64,000 nucleotides of DNA, taken from positions 26,655,649 to 26,719,648 of the forward strand of contig NC_087063.1 in the NCBI RefSeq assembly GCF_963678635.1, in the 5' to 3' direction. A program made the position numbers and the translations under genes. The stretch is from Symsagittifera roscoffensis. Its lineage: Eukaryota; Xenacoelomorpha; Acoela; Convolutidae. This document shows, one piece after another, positions 21,856-33,026 of this stretch (within the stretch, counting starts at the first letter, position 1; each line of letters starts with the position of its first letter). Below the pieces are notes generated by a model. That model saw nothing but the letters and a program-made list of their open reading frames with translations. It made no database searches and was not told the DNA's origin.

Positions 21856-21857
21856 TG

Positions 21858-22274
21858 CTATTGTAAGTTCCCATCACCTGTGGAAGATATCTGTTCCAAT
21901 CGGTCATGTACCTGGAACAATATACCCTCAGCATCGACACTAACGTTCTGTTTTGCGTTATAGACGTTGTTGGGTATCGAGGACACTAGTTGCTGAACTA
22001 TAGTCCTACAATCCCTTTCATTTTCTTTGTGTTGTCGTCTTGACGGCATGATCTTCACCTTCTCACAGACTGTCAGTGATGCCATAGCTGCTGCCCACTC
22101 GGGATCATCTCTGGTCACTTCTCTCCCCAAATATCCACCCAGCATCCGCTTCACTTGCGGTGTGACCTGCACTGTTTTATCCAATAATGAGAGGCTGTTA
22201 TTGTTCATGCGAGAGAATTCCTGCTGGACCAGATTCGAGCGCAGCAACAGATCCAAGAACACCGGTTCCTTCAC
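21858..22274 (-). pseudogene. RNase H-integrase linker, unit 2
   Basis: 138 codons, same start and stop as unit 1; differs at a handful of residues (GGYLGREV for GGLLGREV). Same loss of the integrase core at the end. Confidence 0.6.
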
Positions 22275-22451
22275 GGATAGAATCTTTATCTCGGCTGCTT
22301 TCTCTCTTGGTTACTCAGGATGTCCTGGGATTGGATGTCCAGACTTATCCAACCATCTCGTCAAGGGAAGCGCTTTCTAAGTCTTTTTGTCCAGAAACGA
22401 GAACCCTTCCTTGATTTCTGCCTGATTGGCTTGCTTCTGTCCCAATCTTTC

Positions 22452-22727
22452 TTAGAACTCGGTCTTCTTGCTGAGGCTGTCAGCATTCTGGTGTTTGTGA
22501 TGCATCCTGTGCTCGATTATCATGTGGTAGCCATCTAATCTCACTATCCATCTACCAATATAACTCTGATCCATCGAGTATGTCTTCAACCAGGATAACG
22601 CTCTGTTGTCCATGCATAACTTAAAGCGAGCGCTCCCTAAATATGCGCGATACTTTTCCACCAATGTGACTACAGCAAACATCTCTGCTTTCGGTGCACC
22701 ATATTTCATCTCAGTGTCACTTAACAC
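22452..22727 (-). pseudogene. Gypsy RNase H domain fragment, unit 2
   Basis: Same three motifs as unit 1 (EMFAVVTLVEKYRA, CMDNRALSWL, HKHQNADSLS). Cut at 22,848 by the chimeric junction. Confidence 0.8.
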
Positions 22728-22852
22728 CTTACTGCCATATGCAATGGGACGGAGAACGATTGTTCAGTTCCATTCCTGCTCCTGATGCAGTATTCCCGAG
22801 ATGGATACTACTGATGCGACTGTGTCAAGAACATACATGCCCTTTTCTAGAA

Positions 22853-23657
22853 CGTGCCACAAGTTGCGAATTTTACTTCGACTCAATTTTTATTAAGAAA
22901 GGCTCAGAGGAAAAAGACCTAGGAATAATTGTAAAATCGGATCTAGGCTGGACATCGCATATTAAACTTAGAAGAGGAAGAACCCTCAGCACTCTATGCA
23001 TGCCGAAGCGCAACCCACTGCCTCTTAATACCAAGATCAAACTTAATCTGTTCAAATCCATGGTAATTCCAGTTTTGCTATACGGCTCAGCGTGCTATCA
23101 ATTGAACGTCGAAGAAATGAAACTCTTAGAAGGTGTTCAACACAATGCATGCAAATGGATTGCAACAGATCCTATTTACAAAACGTCGCTTCAGCGTCTG
23201 GGAATACTGCCTATACCCATGTACATTCAGCTCAATAATTTACTTCTACTTTCTAAAATCCTCAATAATCACTACGAATTCAATTTTTCTGACCGCTTTC
23301 CGCCAAAAAATGACCTAGCTAATACAAGATCTCGTTTATTTGAATGTACACGCCCTGCAAAAATTGTTTGTGAAAAAAACTTCTGGTTTCATGCAAAGAG
23401 GCTGGCTAATTTGGTGCCTCAAAAAATTGACTTTACCAACACGATAGGACTCAAAGAACGGTTGCTGCAATGGATATGGGAGCATTTCGAGAAAAGATTC
23501 GATGACTCCAACCCCTGTAGCTGGAAAATTCTGTGCGACTGTACCCGAAACAACTGCAGAAATATGTCTAACTAACTTAACTGAAACTGTGGGGGAAACC
23601 CCTTGCGTACGATAAATTCATATTGTTATTATGATTATTATTATTATTATTATTAAT
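22853..23657 (+). mobile_element. LINE 3' fragment, unit 3 (longest open frame)
   Basis: Same LINE segment as unit 2, with the RT thumb and C-terminus open from the junction to WKILCDCTRNNCRNMSN-stop at 23,575. The open frame extends 160 nt upstream, antisense through Gypsy RNase H (22,694-23,575, 293 codons). That extension is an accident of the junction and not a gene. A TTA tail follows. Confidence 0.85.
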
Positions 23658-23848
23658 AAGACTTCCGTGGGGCAGTCCCCACGTTTATCATGCCCCAAGA
23701 TGTTTTTTAAGGCGGCCAGCAACATGACTACCTCTGGGTCCTCCAGAGCCAAGTCTCAATCCATCAGCCGACGATAGGTCGCATCTATCATCGATCCTAT
23801 GTACGTCTCTGCCAGGTCCATGTACTCGTTCAAATCAAAGTTGTTCAT
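23658..23848 (-). pseudogene. Small ORF downstream of integrase, unit 3
   Basis: Same MNNFDLNEYM frame with the same internal TGA, ATG at 23,848-23,846. Confidence 0.4.
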
Positions 23849-24213
23849 GTTCTATTGGTTTCGATTCTATTACCAATTTGATAAATTGAAATCATGTGAA
23901 TGATTAAATGATCAATCAGGATCTAGAAAAGAGGTAGCGAGTATCACATTTGTCAATTTTACACTAATTTTACATTAAAAATTATTTAAAACCGTCAGAT
24001 ATAAAGATTTTGATCCTAAAATTTATTGAAATCAATTTGTTGTTAAAAATTTGGAATTCGACCTAAGAATGGACAATCCAAACTTCGGATCTATTCATGG
24101 TCACTAATTCCTTTTTACCCAGTGTCTTAATAACATAACACAAAACATAACATAACACACATATCACACACAACACACTTTTAGTATGACGTCTTCCTGC
24201 ATGCAACCTAAAC

Positions 24214-24532
24214 TCAGCCTATACTTAAATAATATTTCTTATGTAAGTATACTTGTATATTAGTATCAAAGAAGATTACGTGTATCAGTGCATACAGCTC
24301 CCGTGGATGCAGTCGTCCTAGGTTGGAATCATACACTGGAAGCAAGAGTTCCTTCATTTCCCTTTCCACAAGGAAATCTCTCAATCTCGTCAAGGACAAG
24401 ACTAGATTTACCGGGTCCACATGCCGCTTCTCCGTCGCCCCCGTCACCAAGAAGCATAAGTACTTTCCGGGTATTTGTGACGCCGCCGGTGGCAAAGCTG
24501 CTAAGCCTCTCATTCCTGGCCTTTGCTTCCAA
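24214..24532 (-). pseudogene. Gypsy accessory ORF, unit 3 (frameshifted at C5 run)
   Basis: Two overlapping frames shifted at the C5 run 24,438-24,442, as in unit 1. Confidence 0.4.
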
Positions 24533-24559
24533 AGGAATTCTATGTTTTTATATTCTCTC

Positions 24560-24880
24560 TTAAAAATCCGCTGCTAACGCTGTCTTAAAACTCATGTCTG
24601 CTGTGATCGCTATCGCACATGTTCTATTCGTGAGTATAAAATCACTATCTGGCAAGGTTATGCTTCTTGAGTACTCATTTGGTAAGTTAAAATATGACTC
24701 AACTACCCTCCCTATGTCCGGTTTCTTAGGGTCCTCGTCTGTTTCTGCTTCTAGATCACCTGTCTCTCTTGCTATTCTTAATTTTTTTATTAACAAATTT
24801 TCAGTGTGGGTAAGTCCTACCCCCACTCCCCGGACAAAAATATCCATCGACGTCCCCGTCGATCGCATACCGGATATCAA
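24560..24880 (-). pseudogene. Gypsy accessory ORF (ALAADF end), unit 3
   Basis: 106 codons, identical in architecture to units 1 and 2. Confidence 0.45.
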
Positions 24881-24974
24881 ATTGAGGTTGGAAGCCGGAA
24901 TGAGTAGTGGTCCTTCCTGGGCAGCCAGGAGGGATCATACTTTTCGGTTTTTACGTATTTCATGCTTCCACGAT

Positions 24975-25975
24975 CTACATCTTGAATCGTGACACCGGTC
25001 TCCTTTGGTCCGACGTCATTTCGTTCAGCCATTCCATGACACGCAATTTCGACAAGTCTTGTTCATATGCCTGCTGTTGCTCGTCGTCGAATTCTACCTC
25101 GGGCTTGGACCGGTCATCGACCCACTCCTCGTCGTGATCATCAACTATGTCAATGTCCTGTGACACAGTTATTTCTTTTAGACCCACTACTTCTTCCAAT
25201 ATTTTCTATAGATCTATCCTATCCACTACGAAGTCGTCTCCGTAAGGATTGTATTTCTTCGTGAGTCTTGTCCTGTCACTCTGTCGAGTCTGTGTTGTAA
25301 ATGGAAGATCCGGTTCCAAATTCTTGGGCACCTCCATTTTTTCGGGGTCTTGCCAGTCCGCCTCTACGTAGGGTACGGTTTCTTCATCTGTTTCGATCAC
25401 TTCGTTGGGATCTAGGTCCAGTGGTGGACTTGTTCCTTCCTCTACGACCTTATTTCCATCGTTCTTTTACCTGTGGCCTTCTCGTTGACCTCACAAGCAG
25501 GGTCCATCGTCAGATAATCCCCCTCTGCCATGTCTGCAGATATACACCAGTCCTCTGTCGATGGATTGTTTGGCTTGATGTTCTCATAGTGATTGTCTCT
25601 GCCTGTACTCAGTCTATGAAATCGTCCCTCCTGGTGCAATTCCGTAATCATGAAGGGTCCCCTCCATTTTTAGGAGCTTTTTCGTTCCTTTCGCTTATAT
25701 GGCGTTCTGAAATACCCATATGTAGTCTCCTACCGAGTAAGTTTTTGAAGCAGCTGCTTTCTTATCGAATATTTTCCTCTGCCTTGCCTGTGCCTTCTGA
25801 GTGTTCCTTCTACACAAGTCGTTTAACTCTTGTTGACGTCTAATCACATCCCTTGCATAGATTTGTGGTGATGTTTTCTTCCCCTCATACTACGGGTAAA
25901 AGAAAGTCAAGGGCAAAGACGTCTCGTGTCCAGTTAGCATCATGTGTTAACTAACTCCGGTGGTGGAAAATTGCG
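24975..25975 (-). pseudogene. Gypsy integrase C-terminus and acidic tail, unit 3
   Basis: Same motifs as unit 1, with an extra stop at about 25,205 between IDL and the MEEVVGLKEITVS segment. No catalytic core. This is the native 3' half of copy B. Confidence 0.7.
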
Positions 25976-25977
25976 TG

Positions 25978-26394
25978 CTATTGTAAGTTCCCATCACCTG
26001 TGGAAGATATCTGTCCCAATCGGTCATGTACCTGGAACAATATACCCTCAGCATCGACACTAACGTTCTGTTTTGCCTTATAGACGTTGTTGGGTATCGA
26101 GGACACTAGTTGCTGAACTATAGTCCTACAGTCCCTTTCATTTTCTTTGTGTTGTCGTCTTGACGGCTTGATTTTCACCTTGTCACAGACTGTCAGTGAT
26201 GCCATAGCTGCTGCCCACTCGGGATCATCTCTGGTCACTTCTCTCCCCAAATATCCATCCAGCATCCGCTTCACTTGCGGTGTGACCTGCACTGTTTTAT
26301 CCAATAATGAGAGGCTCTTATTGTTCATGCGAGAGAATTCCTGCTGGATCAGATTCGAGCGCAGCAACAGATCCAAGAACACCGGTTCCTTCAC
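25978..26394 (-). pseudogene. RNase H-integrase linker, unit 3
   Basis: 138 codons, same start and stop as units 1 and 2 with scattered substitutions. Shares the integrase-core deletion, so the deletion predates the triplication. Confidence 0.6.
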
Positions 26395-26480
26395 GGATAG
26401 AATCTTTATCTCGGCTGCTTTCTATCTTGGTTACTCAGGATGTCCTGGGATTGGATGTCCAGACTTATCCAACCATCCCG

Positions 26481-26846
26481 TCAAGGGAAGCGCTTTCTAA
26501 GTCTTTTTGTCCAGAAACGAGAACCCTTCCTTGATTTCTGCCTGATTGGCTTGCTTCTGTCCCAATCTTTCTTAGAACTCGGTCTTCTTGCTGAGGTTGT
26601 CAGCATTCTGGTGTTTTGATGCATCCTGTGCTCGATTATTATGTGGTAGCCATCTAATCTCACTATCCATCTACCAATATAACTCTGATCCATCGAGTAT
26701 GTCTTCAACCAGGATAACGCTCTGTTGTCCATGCATAACTTAAAGCGAGCGCTCCCTAAATATGCCCGATACTTTTCCACGAATGTGACTACAGCAAAAA
26801 TCTCTGCTTTCGGTGCACCATATTTCATCTCAGTGTCACTTAACAC
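26481..26846 (-). pseudogene. Gypsy RNase H domain, unit 3
   Basis: EIFAVVTFVEKYRAYLG and CMDNRALSWL are intact. A one-base deletion after EHRMHQ shifts the frame, so the ADSLS end is lost and the frame extends to 26,481. Upstream, RNase H continues into the TDAS motif at 26,883-27,000 without a chimeric break. Confidence 0.8.
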
Positions 26847-26882
26847 CTTACTGCCATATGCAATGGGACGGAGAACGATTGT

Positions 26883-28382
26883 TCAATTCCATTCCTGCTC
26901 CTGATGCAGTATTCCCGAGATGGCTACTACTGATGCGTCTGTGTCAAGAACATACATGCCCTTTTCTGTAGGCATAACTAGCACTGGCGCTTCGCACAGT
27001 TCCCTCTTTATATTCTCGAAGGCAGCTTGAGCTTCATCGCTCCATTCGAACTTCTTTCCTTTGGTGCGCATCAGCTTCTGCATGGGACACACCTTGTCTG
27101 CATATCCTTTTATGAACTCACGGTAATAATTTGCAAACCCTAGGAAGCTCATGAGTTGTGTGTCCGTTCTGGGAGCCTCCCATGTCAGCACAGCCTCTAA
27201 TGCTTCCGGGTCCGGCCTCGCACCATGCCTGTCCACCATTCTTCCTAGATACTTGATTGAATCCCTCAGGATCCCGCATTTCGATGGTTTGCATTTCAAA
27301 CCTGCTCTCTTCATGCAGTCAATAACCTCATTGAGCCAATCAATGTGGTCTTACAGGGTGGGTGTTGCTATGACCACGTCATCCACGTAACACATCATAA
27401 GGTTCCCGTACTTTTTGTCACTCCGGTCGAAGCCTGAGCCATCAGTCTTTGAAATTTGGCCGTTGCGTTTCACAAGCCGAAGGCATCCTCTTCCAGTGGT
27501 ACAACGTCAATTCACATGCGAATCCGGTCTTCTCTCTGTCCTTCTTCCGCAGAGGAACCTGCCAGAAGGCCGAATCCAAGTCCAGAGTGGTGAAGATTTT
27601 GGCGTCACCAAATTTCGAGAGGCTTTCGCCTATTCGCGGTATCGGGTACGCGTCTTTTATTGTCACCGCGTTCAAATAACGAAAGTGGCAACAGAATCTA
27701 AGCTGTCCCCTTTCTTTTTTGCCATGACTACCCCGCAAGCCCACGGCGATTTCGAGAGTTCTATCATGTCCTCTTCGAGCAACTTTTCTTTTTCCGCTCG
27801 GCACGATTCCGATTTATGTGGTGTCATTCGTCTTGCGCCTTCCCTATGGGGAATGGCGCCTTCCTTTAGTTCGATTTCATGTTCGACGAAGTTACAACAA
27901 CCGATATCCGCCTTATGTTTTGAAAATACATCCGCGTTCGGGTTTAAAACCGCCCGCAATGATTCAAAATCTCCCTTGCCTATTTTCCCTTTTAAGTGTT
28001 CTATTTCTGGCAAAACTGGTTTGTCAGATTCTAGTTCATATGACGAGGGGCGTTCCGGAAAACTCGAGCAGTTCGATAAGCCGTCGTCCGTTTCGGATTT
28101 GATCGAAAAAAGTTTATGAATAGATTTCAATTCATTAATACTTGTTATAATTATATCTTTATCGGCATGATATGGGTAGTCTTTCGCATTATATCTCTTC
28201 AAGTTTTGTGTCTCTTCATAGTCGGTCCTCATCGGCAAAGTGTAACCAAGCTTCTTTCCGCGCTGGATTAAAACCGTGGGGTCCTGTGTGTTGAACAACA
28301 CACTGACACACAGTCCATTTTGAGTTACCGAGAAGCTCCTGCTTAAAATCACTGGAATTTGACTATTTGGGTTCGGTAACAA
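26883..28382 (-). pseudogene. Gypsy copy B reverse transcriptase (frameshifted)
   Basis: Three frames make one RT. 28,382-27,672 covers the pre-RT region, HEIELKEGAIPHREGARRM and SPWACGVVMAKKKG. After a frameshift near 27,700, 27,804-27,442 covers LRFCCHFRYLNAVTIKDAYP and FTTLDLDSAFWQVPL (first catalytic Asp). The catalytic YVDD box is at 27,389-27,378. 27,314-26,883 covers the thumb (KPSKCGILRDSIKYLGRMVD, SFLGFANYYREFI) and the start of RNase H (VLDTDASVVAISG). The motifs and order are those of Ty3/Gypsy RT. Confidence 0.9.
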
Positions 28383-28532
28383 ACAAACCTATTTACTATC
28401 ACTTAACGAGTTTAAATTTCTCATTCTAAAATTTGCTACTACAGCTTGTCCTGGCTGTAGTTTTATCTTTCGATCTTAAAAAATTGGTACCTTGTTTTCA
28501 TCTGTTATGATTCTATTAATTGGTTTTTTAAC

Positions 28533-29666
28533 TTACTTCCGGTCCGGGTTTCTAATCCTTATTAAACAGTTGTTCAAGTCAATCATCACATCGAAATTCC
28601 TGACGAAATCTCTGCCCAAGATGAACTGATCGGAGTCGTCCAAACTCTCTACCACCAGGAAGCTCATCCAAAGATCCCGCCCTCCCCTGTGGAGGACCGT
28701 TATTGGTGTTCTTCCGGCTACGTAAACCGCTCCTCGATTGGCTGCCGCTAATCGGAGATTCGTCGGAAATAGGTCTTCCCTCGTGAAGCCCATTCTTTCC
28801 AAAGTTTTTATCGGCATCACGCTCACTACCGCTCCCGTGTCCATAAGCCCTGTGACTCCGATTTTCTTCCCATTGGTGTCGAGCAGATGTGCAGTCACAT
28901 CTGCTTCGTATGCAATGTGAACCGCGTCTAGCTCCATCATGGCGTCATGACCTATCCCACGGACTTTAAGTACTTCTTTACCCAAATAGATTTGCCCTAT
29001 TTGGTCACTGTTCAGCATCCTTTGATATGGTCCATAGACTTCCACGTAGCGCCCGTGAAGTTTCTTTATTCGAGGGTCACCCGTTGTTAGTAGTGCTCGC
29101 ACAGCTCTTGAATCACTGCGTGGCGCCACCAGTCTCAGATAATCTGCATATGTATCCAAATGCATGGAAGTGAGTTCTAATGGTTCACTCAGATTTCTGA
29201 TTACCTGGTGTCCCGCTACCAAGATTATCGATTGTATTTTACTTCCCTGTGGCACCATACCGAACGTCTTCCCGGAGATCACATTCAAACTGCTTGGTGC
29301 CTTCGTTTCTTCTACTTCTGATGCCTCGAAGGCATTCAGCCTTTCCTGAGTTTTCTCATTCTCCACCTCGAGCTTCACTTTTTGTTCGATCTCCTTCGTA
29401 ACCAATTCCTGTTGGACTCTGTTTAGAGCATCCATCGCGGCTGCCCTATAGTCGATCTTGACGTCATCCGCCGCAGTCACCGGTTCCGGTTCACATCTCT
29501 CTTCCGTTACCGCTTGCATCTTCTTCGTTGCCAGTTCCTGCGGTTTCTTTTTTCTGTGCGCCTCCGCTTCACTCAACAGGCGAGCCTTAATGGCTTTCAC
29601 ACCCGATAAAGCTTCCTCATGCCTTGGATGCTTAATTTCTACCACAGCATCCAGAGTTGTGGACAA
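28533..29666 (-). pseudogene. Gypsy copy B gag C-terminus and aspartic protease
   Basis: A 377-codon open frame without breaks. The DTG active site is at 28,841-28,833 (GLMDTGAVVSVM) and FILGRDF follows. The N-terminal 230 residues are a charged linker after nucleocapsid. This is the intact form of the region broken by a 16-nt deletion in copy A. It overlaps the gag frame at 29,639-29,666, so a frameshift would be needed to join them, unless one frame was shifted by mutation. Confidence 0.8.
28882..28905. other. Hairpin with 10-bp arms around CAGT
   Basis: AGCAGATGTG-CAGT-CACATCTGCT, a perfect inverted repeat within the protease coding region. Copy A has lost the left arm. It has the same GTGCAGTCAC core as the LTR hairpins. 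Confidence 0.6.
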
Positions 29667-30580
29667 TCCGATTTAAAATGACCTTCCAAGTTATAAAAGA
29701 AACACCTTGGGCCAAAATTTACAATTAATCCTCTCATGAAATCCTCATGATCGACCTCTGACGCATCTTCATCCTCGAGGCTAAAGCCTATTGCTTTCAT
29801 GCCCTGTTTGTAAGTTGGGAATGCTGACATATGATGGTCCGTCGAACTGCAATTTGCACAAGAGCGTCTCTTGTCCATATCGTCCCTTGGTTTGTACCAG
29901 TTGTTTCCTTGGTTTCCCGGTCCATTGTTAAAATTGCCAGAATTGCTTTTGTATAATCCAGATCTCGATGGAGGTTTCAGCAACAGATATTCTTTTGACT
30001 TGAGTCTCAACTCCTCTGGTGTTGGCGCATTGGTTGAGAGAGGTTTGTAAAGTGTCGCCAACATTGTTCGAAGTTCATTATTCTTCACACCATCGATGAA
30101 TTTTGAGGCTACTGCCAAGTTCATCCTTCTGTTTGACACATCTGGTTGGCTACACCTTCTCAGCATCTCCAAGTTATCTAGAAACGTGTTTATCGTCTCA
30201 TCTTCACGTTGCCTCCATTTCTCGAAGCGCATCATTGCTTTGTGTCCTTGCACCCCTGAGCCGAAACGATTTAACAAGATCTCAAAGATTTTCTCAGCAG
30301 TGTCCCGCTGGTATTGCTTTTCGGCCATCACGCAGTTTAGGACTGTCTCTTCCATATTGCTGGTAAGCGAACTGCATTCTTGAATTTCTGACAAGTCTTC
30401 TTCTTCAAATTGCAGTTTCATTGCCTCTATCCAGTTGTCAATACAGCCATCAGATTCGTCTTTATAGCATCTTGGTTTCCTAAAGACCTTTCTGGACTTT
30501 TCACTTTGTTCATTGGTCCTAGATAAACTTGTAAAAAATGTTTCCAAGGACCTGTTCAGAGGTTCAAAGGCTGTGGCCAT
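29639..30580 (-). pseudogene. Gypsy copy B gag capsid and nucleocapsid
   Basis: A 313-codon open frame from MATAFEPLNRSLETFFTS through the capsid-like helices (DNWIEAMKLQFEEEDLSE; MNLAVASKFIDGVKNNELR) to two degenerate zinc knuckles: CANCSSTDHHMSAF (last Cys lost) and CFFYNLEGHFKSDC (second Cys changed to Tyr). Copy A keeps the second knuckle. Loss of these Cys residues would impair RNA packaging. Confidence 0.8.
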
Positions 30581-30819
30581 TGATGCAGCGTCTCTTGATT
30601 GCCCCTCCTGGGTATCATTGCCCCCTGATAAGTGCTCTAGATTTTCACTCCTGTCCTGGTCGCTGGGATTGTTTCTTCCTTGACTCGTTTTACTCCTGTT
30701 CCTGGAGTCACCTCTCCAGTTGCATTTGTATCTTGCGTCGGTCGTTTGTTTGAGGTCTGTCTGTTGCCAGTTGAACTTCCTCTGATGTTTGGGCCCCGTG
30801 GTCTATTGTCCCATGTGGC

Positions 30820-32242
30820 TTAGCTTGATGAACTGCCCCTTCCTCTAGTGGATCCATATGTCCCTCTCCTACTCTGTTGTTCATTGAAGTTCACCCTCGG
30901 CTCCCTGCTGGGTTCTCCCCAGTGCGATTGTCCATTTTTTGATCCTTTCCTGCTGCCTAGTAATCCGTCCAACCTATCCATGATAGCCTGAGTTCGCCTC
31001 TCCATCATCGCATCTATCTTCGTGTCAAGAGTCCCAAGAGTCTGCTCTTGTTGAATTCTCAACTTCTCCATGTCGTCTCTCAATCGTAACTCTCTTTGCT
31101 CAGCCTCCCTAGTCAATCGCGACAGGTTCTTCGCTAAGTGCTCATCCGTTCTCTCCTTCAAGCGTTTTTCGCTTCTGCTAGCTTCTTGTCTGTTGCGGTT
31201 GATCTCTTCCTGCAGACTCTTTCTCTCGACGTGGGCTGCCCTTTCCAGTTCAATAATTCTTATGGACATCTGTTCATTCTGTTCTCCTATACTGCCAACT
31301 ATGTTGGTCAAGGATTCTTCAAATAATGCTCCGTTTTCCACTAATGGCGTCACAAGTGGCGGTGTCAACCTGTCGATCCCAGGTAGCTTGGTGCTGGTCG
31401 AGATGCGGGCTTTGATTCTCTGCCTCGACGTATTTTTACTATGCAGCTCTGGATCCGCCGGTGCGCTGCTTAACCCTGTGTTCCTACTCTCCCGAGTTCG
31501 CATTTCCGAGTTCGTCAAATTCACCAAGCCTCCTGACTGGCCTGATCCATTTGTGGTCTTGCTTATTGTCCTCACCACGCCAAATTGGTCGATGGTACCA
31601 GTCTCTCTATCGGTGTATGCGTCATTCTCCTGAGTCGAGCTATTGAGACTGACTTGAGATCCAAAGTCATCTTGCCCGTCATCGTCCTACTTCTTCTTCC
31701 TGGATTTCTGCTTCATCGCCTGTACCCGTTCCCTTAGTAAAAGGAAAGAAGTTTACTAAAGTGTTCTTGACTCTTTCTGAAAACGATGAGGACGTTGCCG
31801 GTTTTTACGTCATGCCAACCATCATGGTGTTGTCTGCTGGTGATCTTGTAGTCGCCACCTTTTCAGTAGAGATGTCGGACAGTTCCGACATCTCCTCTCG
31901 GTCCAGGGTCCCGGTCGAAGTGGCAAAATCTTGACCTTGTTCTACCGGAGTAGATTCACTCGCCAATCTTCTGTTTCCTCTCCCTTCCGGTCCATGCCCC
32001 TCGTGGTTCTCATCCGTGGCAGGGTCCGAATGGACTTCTACCTCTAACCTTGCCTTTTGTCCTTCTGATGACTTTTGATTCCTGGTTTCAACCATTATGC
32101 CTGAAAATTTCTTCCCTTTGTCGGTCCGAGTTCGGGTGAGCTTTTCCAAAAAAGGATCACTCATTGCTTTTCTCTGTTTCTCTGGTGTGAACTTCTTAGA
32201 GCTATCACCTAGTTTAGGTATCCTTGACTTGTCTCGACTCAT
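30820..32242 (-). pseudogene. Gypsy copy B gag N-terminal region (stop and frameshift)
   Basis: From ATG 32,242-32,240 the frame matches copy A until a TAC-to-TAA change at 31,807-31,805. An indel near 31,690 then shifts the frame, and 31,578-30,820 resumes, covering the coiled coil. It reads through CGA where copy A has TGA, into the Arg/Gly-rich TRGRGSSSS segment. Confidence 0.7.
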
Positions 32243-32817
32243 TTTCAATTTAACACTTCTTACTGCCTGTACACTCAATTTGATTGCTAGTGTCCTTTTA
32301 GTTTGACTACTGATAATAATAACACAGCACAATAAATTCAAAAAGTTTCACTTAAATAGTGACCACGAATCCTTATATGTTATCACAGTACAGCGTGTAT
32401 ACAATTTATTCACAATAATAGATTATCAATTGTTAGATATGAAGCTAGCACAGTCTGATGATAACAATATATTTAAAGAATAGTGTTCTCACTACCCAAT
32501 CAAGCAAAAATATTATTGAATTAAAACCAAAAATGAAGCAATATAAGAATATTTTCAATGAAAATTCTATGTGTTTTGTACTTTAGTCAGTCGCAATGTG
32601 ATAGTCGAACTTGTTTCTAAAGAAAGAGCTTTCCCTGTTCGGAGCTGCACCGAACAGTCAAAACATGAAGGCAGTAATTTTCTCACGTGGGCGTCTATTG
32701 CACCCACCGAGTCCTGTGTTACCTATCTGCCTTCGGATTGCCCGAGCTAGACCTACTAAAATCCTCAGGGCAATCACTTTCCCAAAAACGATTTGTATTT
32801 CAATCCACACAAATCAT

Positions 32818-33020
32818 TTCAGACCCCTCCGGATTGGCAAAAACAGTACCCCTCCGGATTGACAAAAACAGGACCCCTCCGGATTGGCAAAAATAGTACC
32901 CCTCCGGATTGGCAAAAACAGTACCCCTCCGGATTGGCAAAATCAGGACCCCTCCGGATTGGCAAATTTGGGACCCCTCCGGATTGGCAAAATTGAAACC
33001 CTTCCGGATTGGCAAAATTG
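32818..33020. repeat. CCGGATTGGCAAAA minisatellite (copy B)
   Basis: About eight units of 24-25 bp with the same core as 5686-5935, more regular than in copy A. Confidence 0.9.
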
Positions 33021-33026
33021 AGACCC

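Larger units (their letters stand above)
18753..22852. repeat. Chimeric LINE-Gypsy tandem unit 2
   Basis: Same architecture as unit 1, near-identical with scattered substitutions and small indels. One is a loss of about 38 nt at 21,206 in the integrase tail. Another is a C4 rather than C5 run at 20,357-20,360, which keeps one ORF open. Ends in CCTTTTCT + AGAA. Confidence 0.9.
22853..26967. repeat. Chimeric LINE-Gypsy tandem unit 3
   Basis: Same architecture. At its right edge the Gypsy sequence does not break at CCTTTTCT but runs on uninterrupted into RT at 26,968 (GTAGGCATAACTAG). Unit 3 is therefore the native 3' half of Gypsy copy B. Confidence 0.9.

Noticed and set aside
22694..23575. 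293-codon + strand open frame
   Set aside because: Its first 53 codons are antisense to Gypsy RNase H and the rest is LINE RT. It is a product of the chimeric junction and not a gene.
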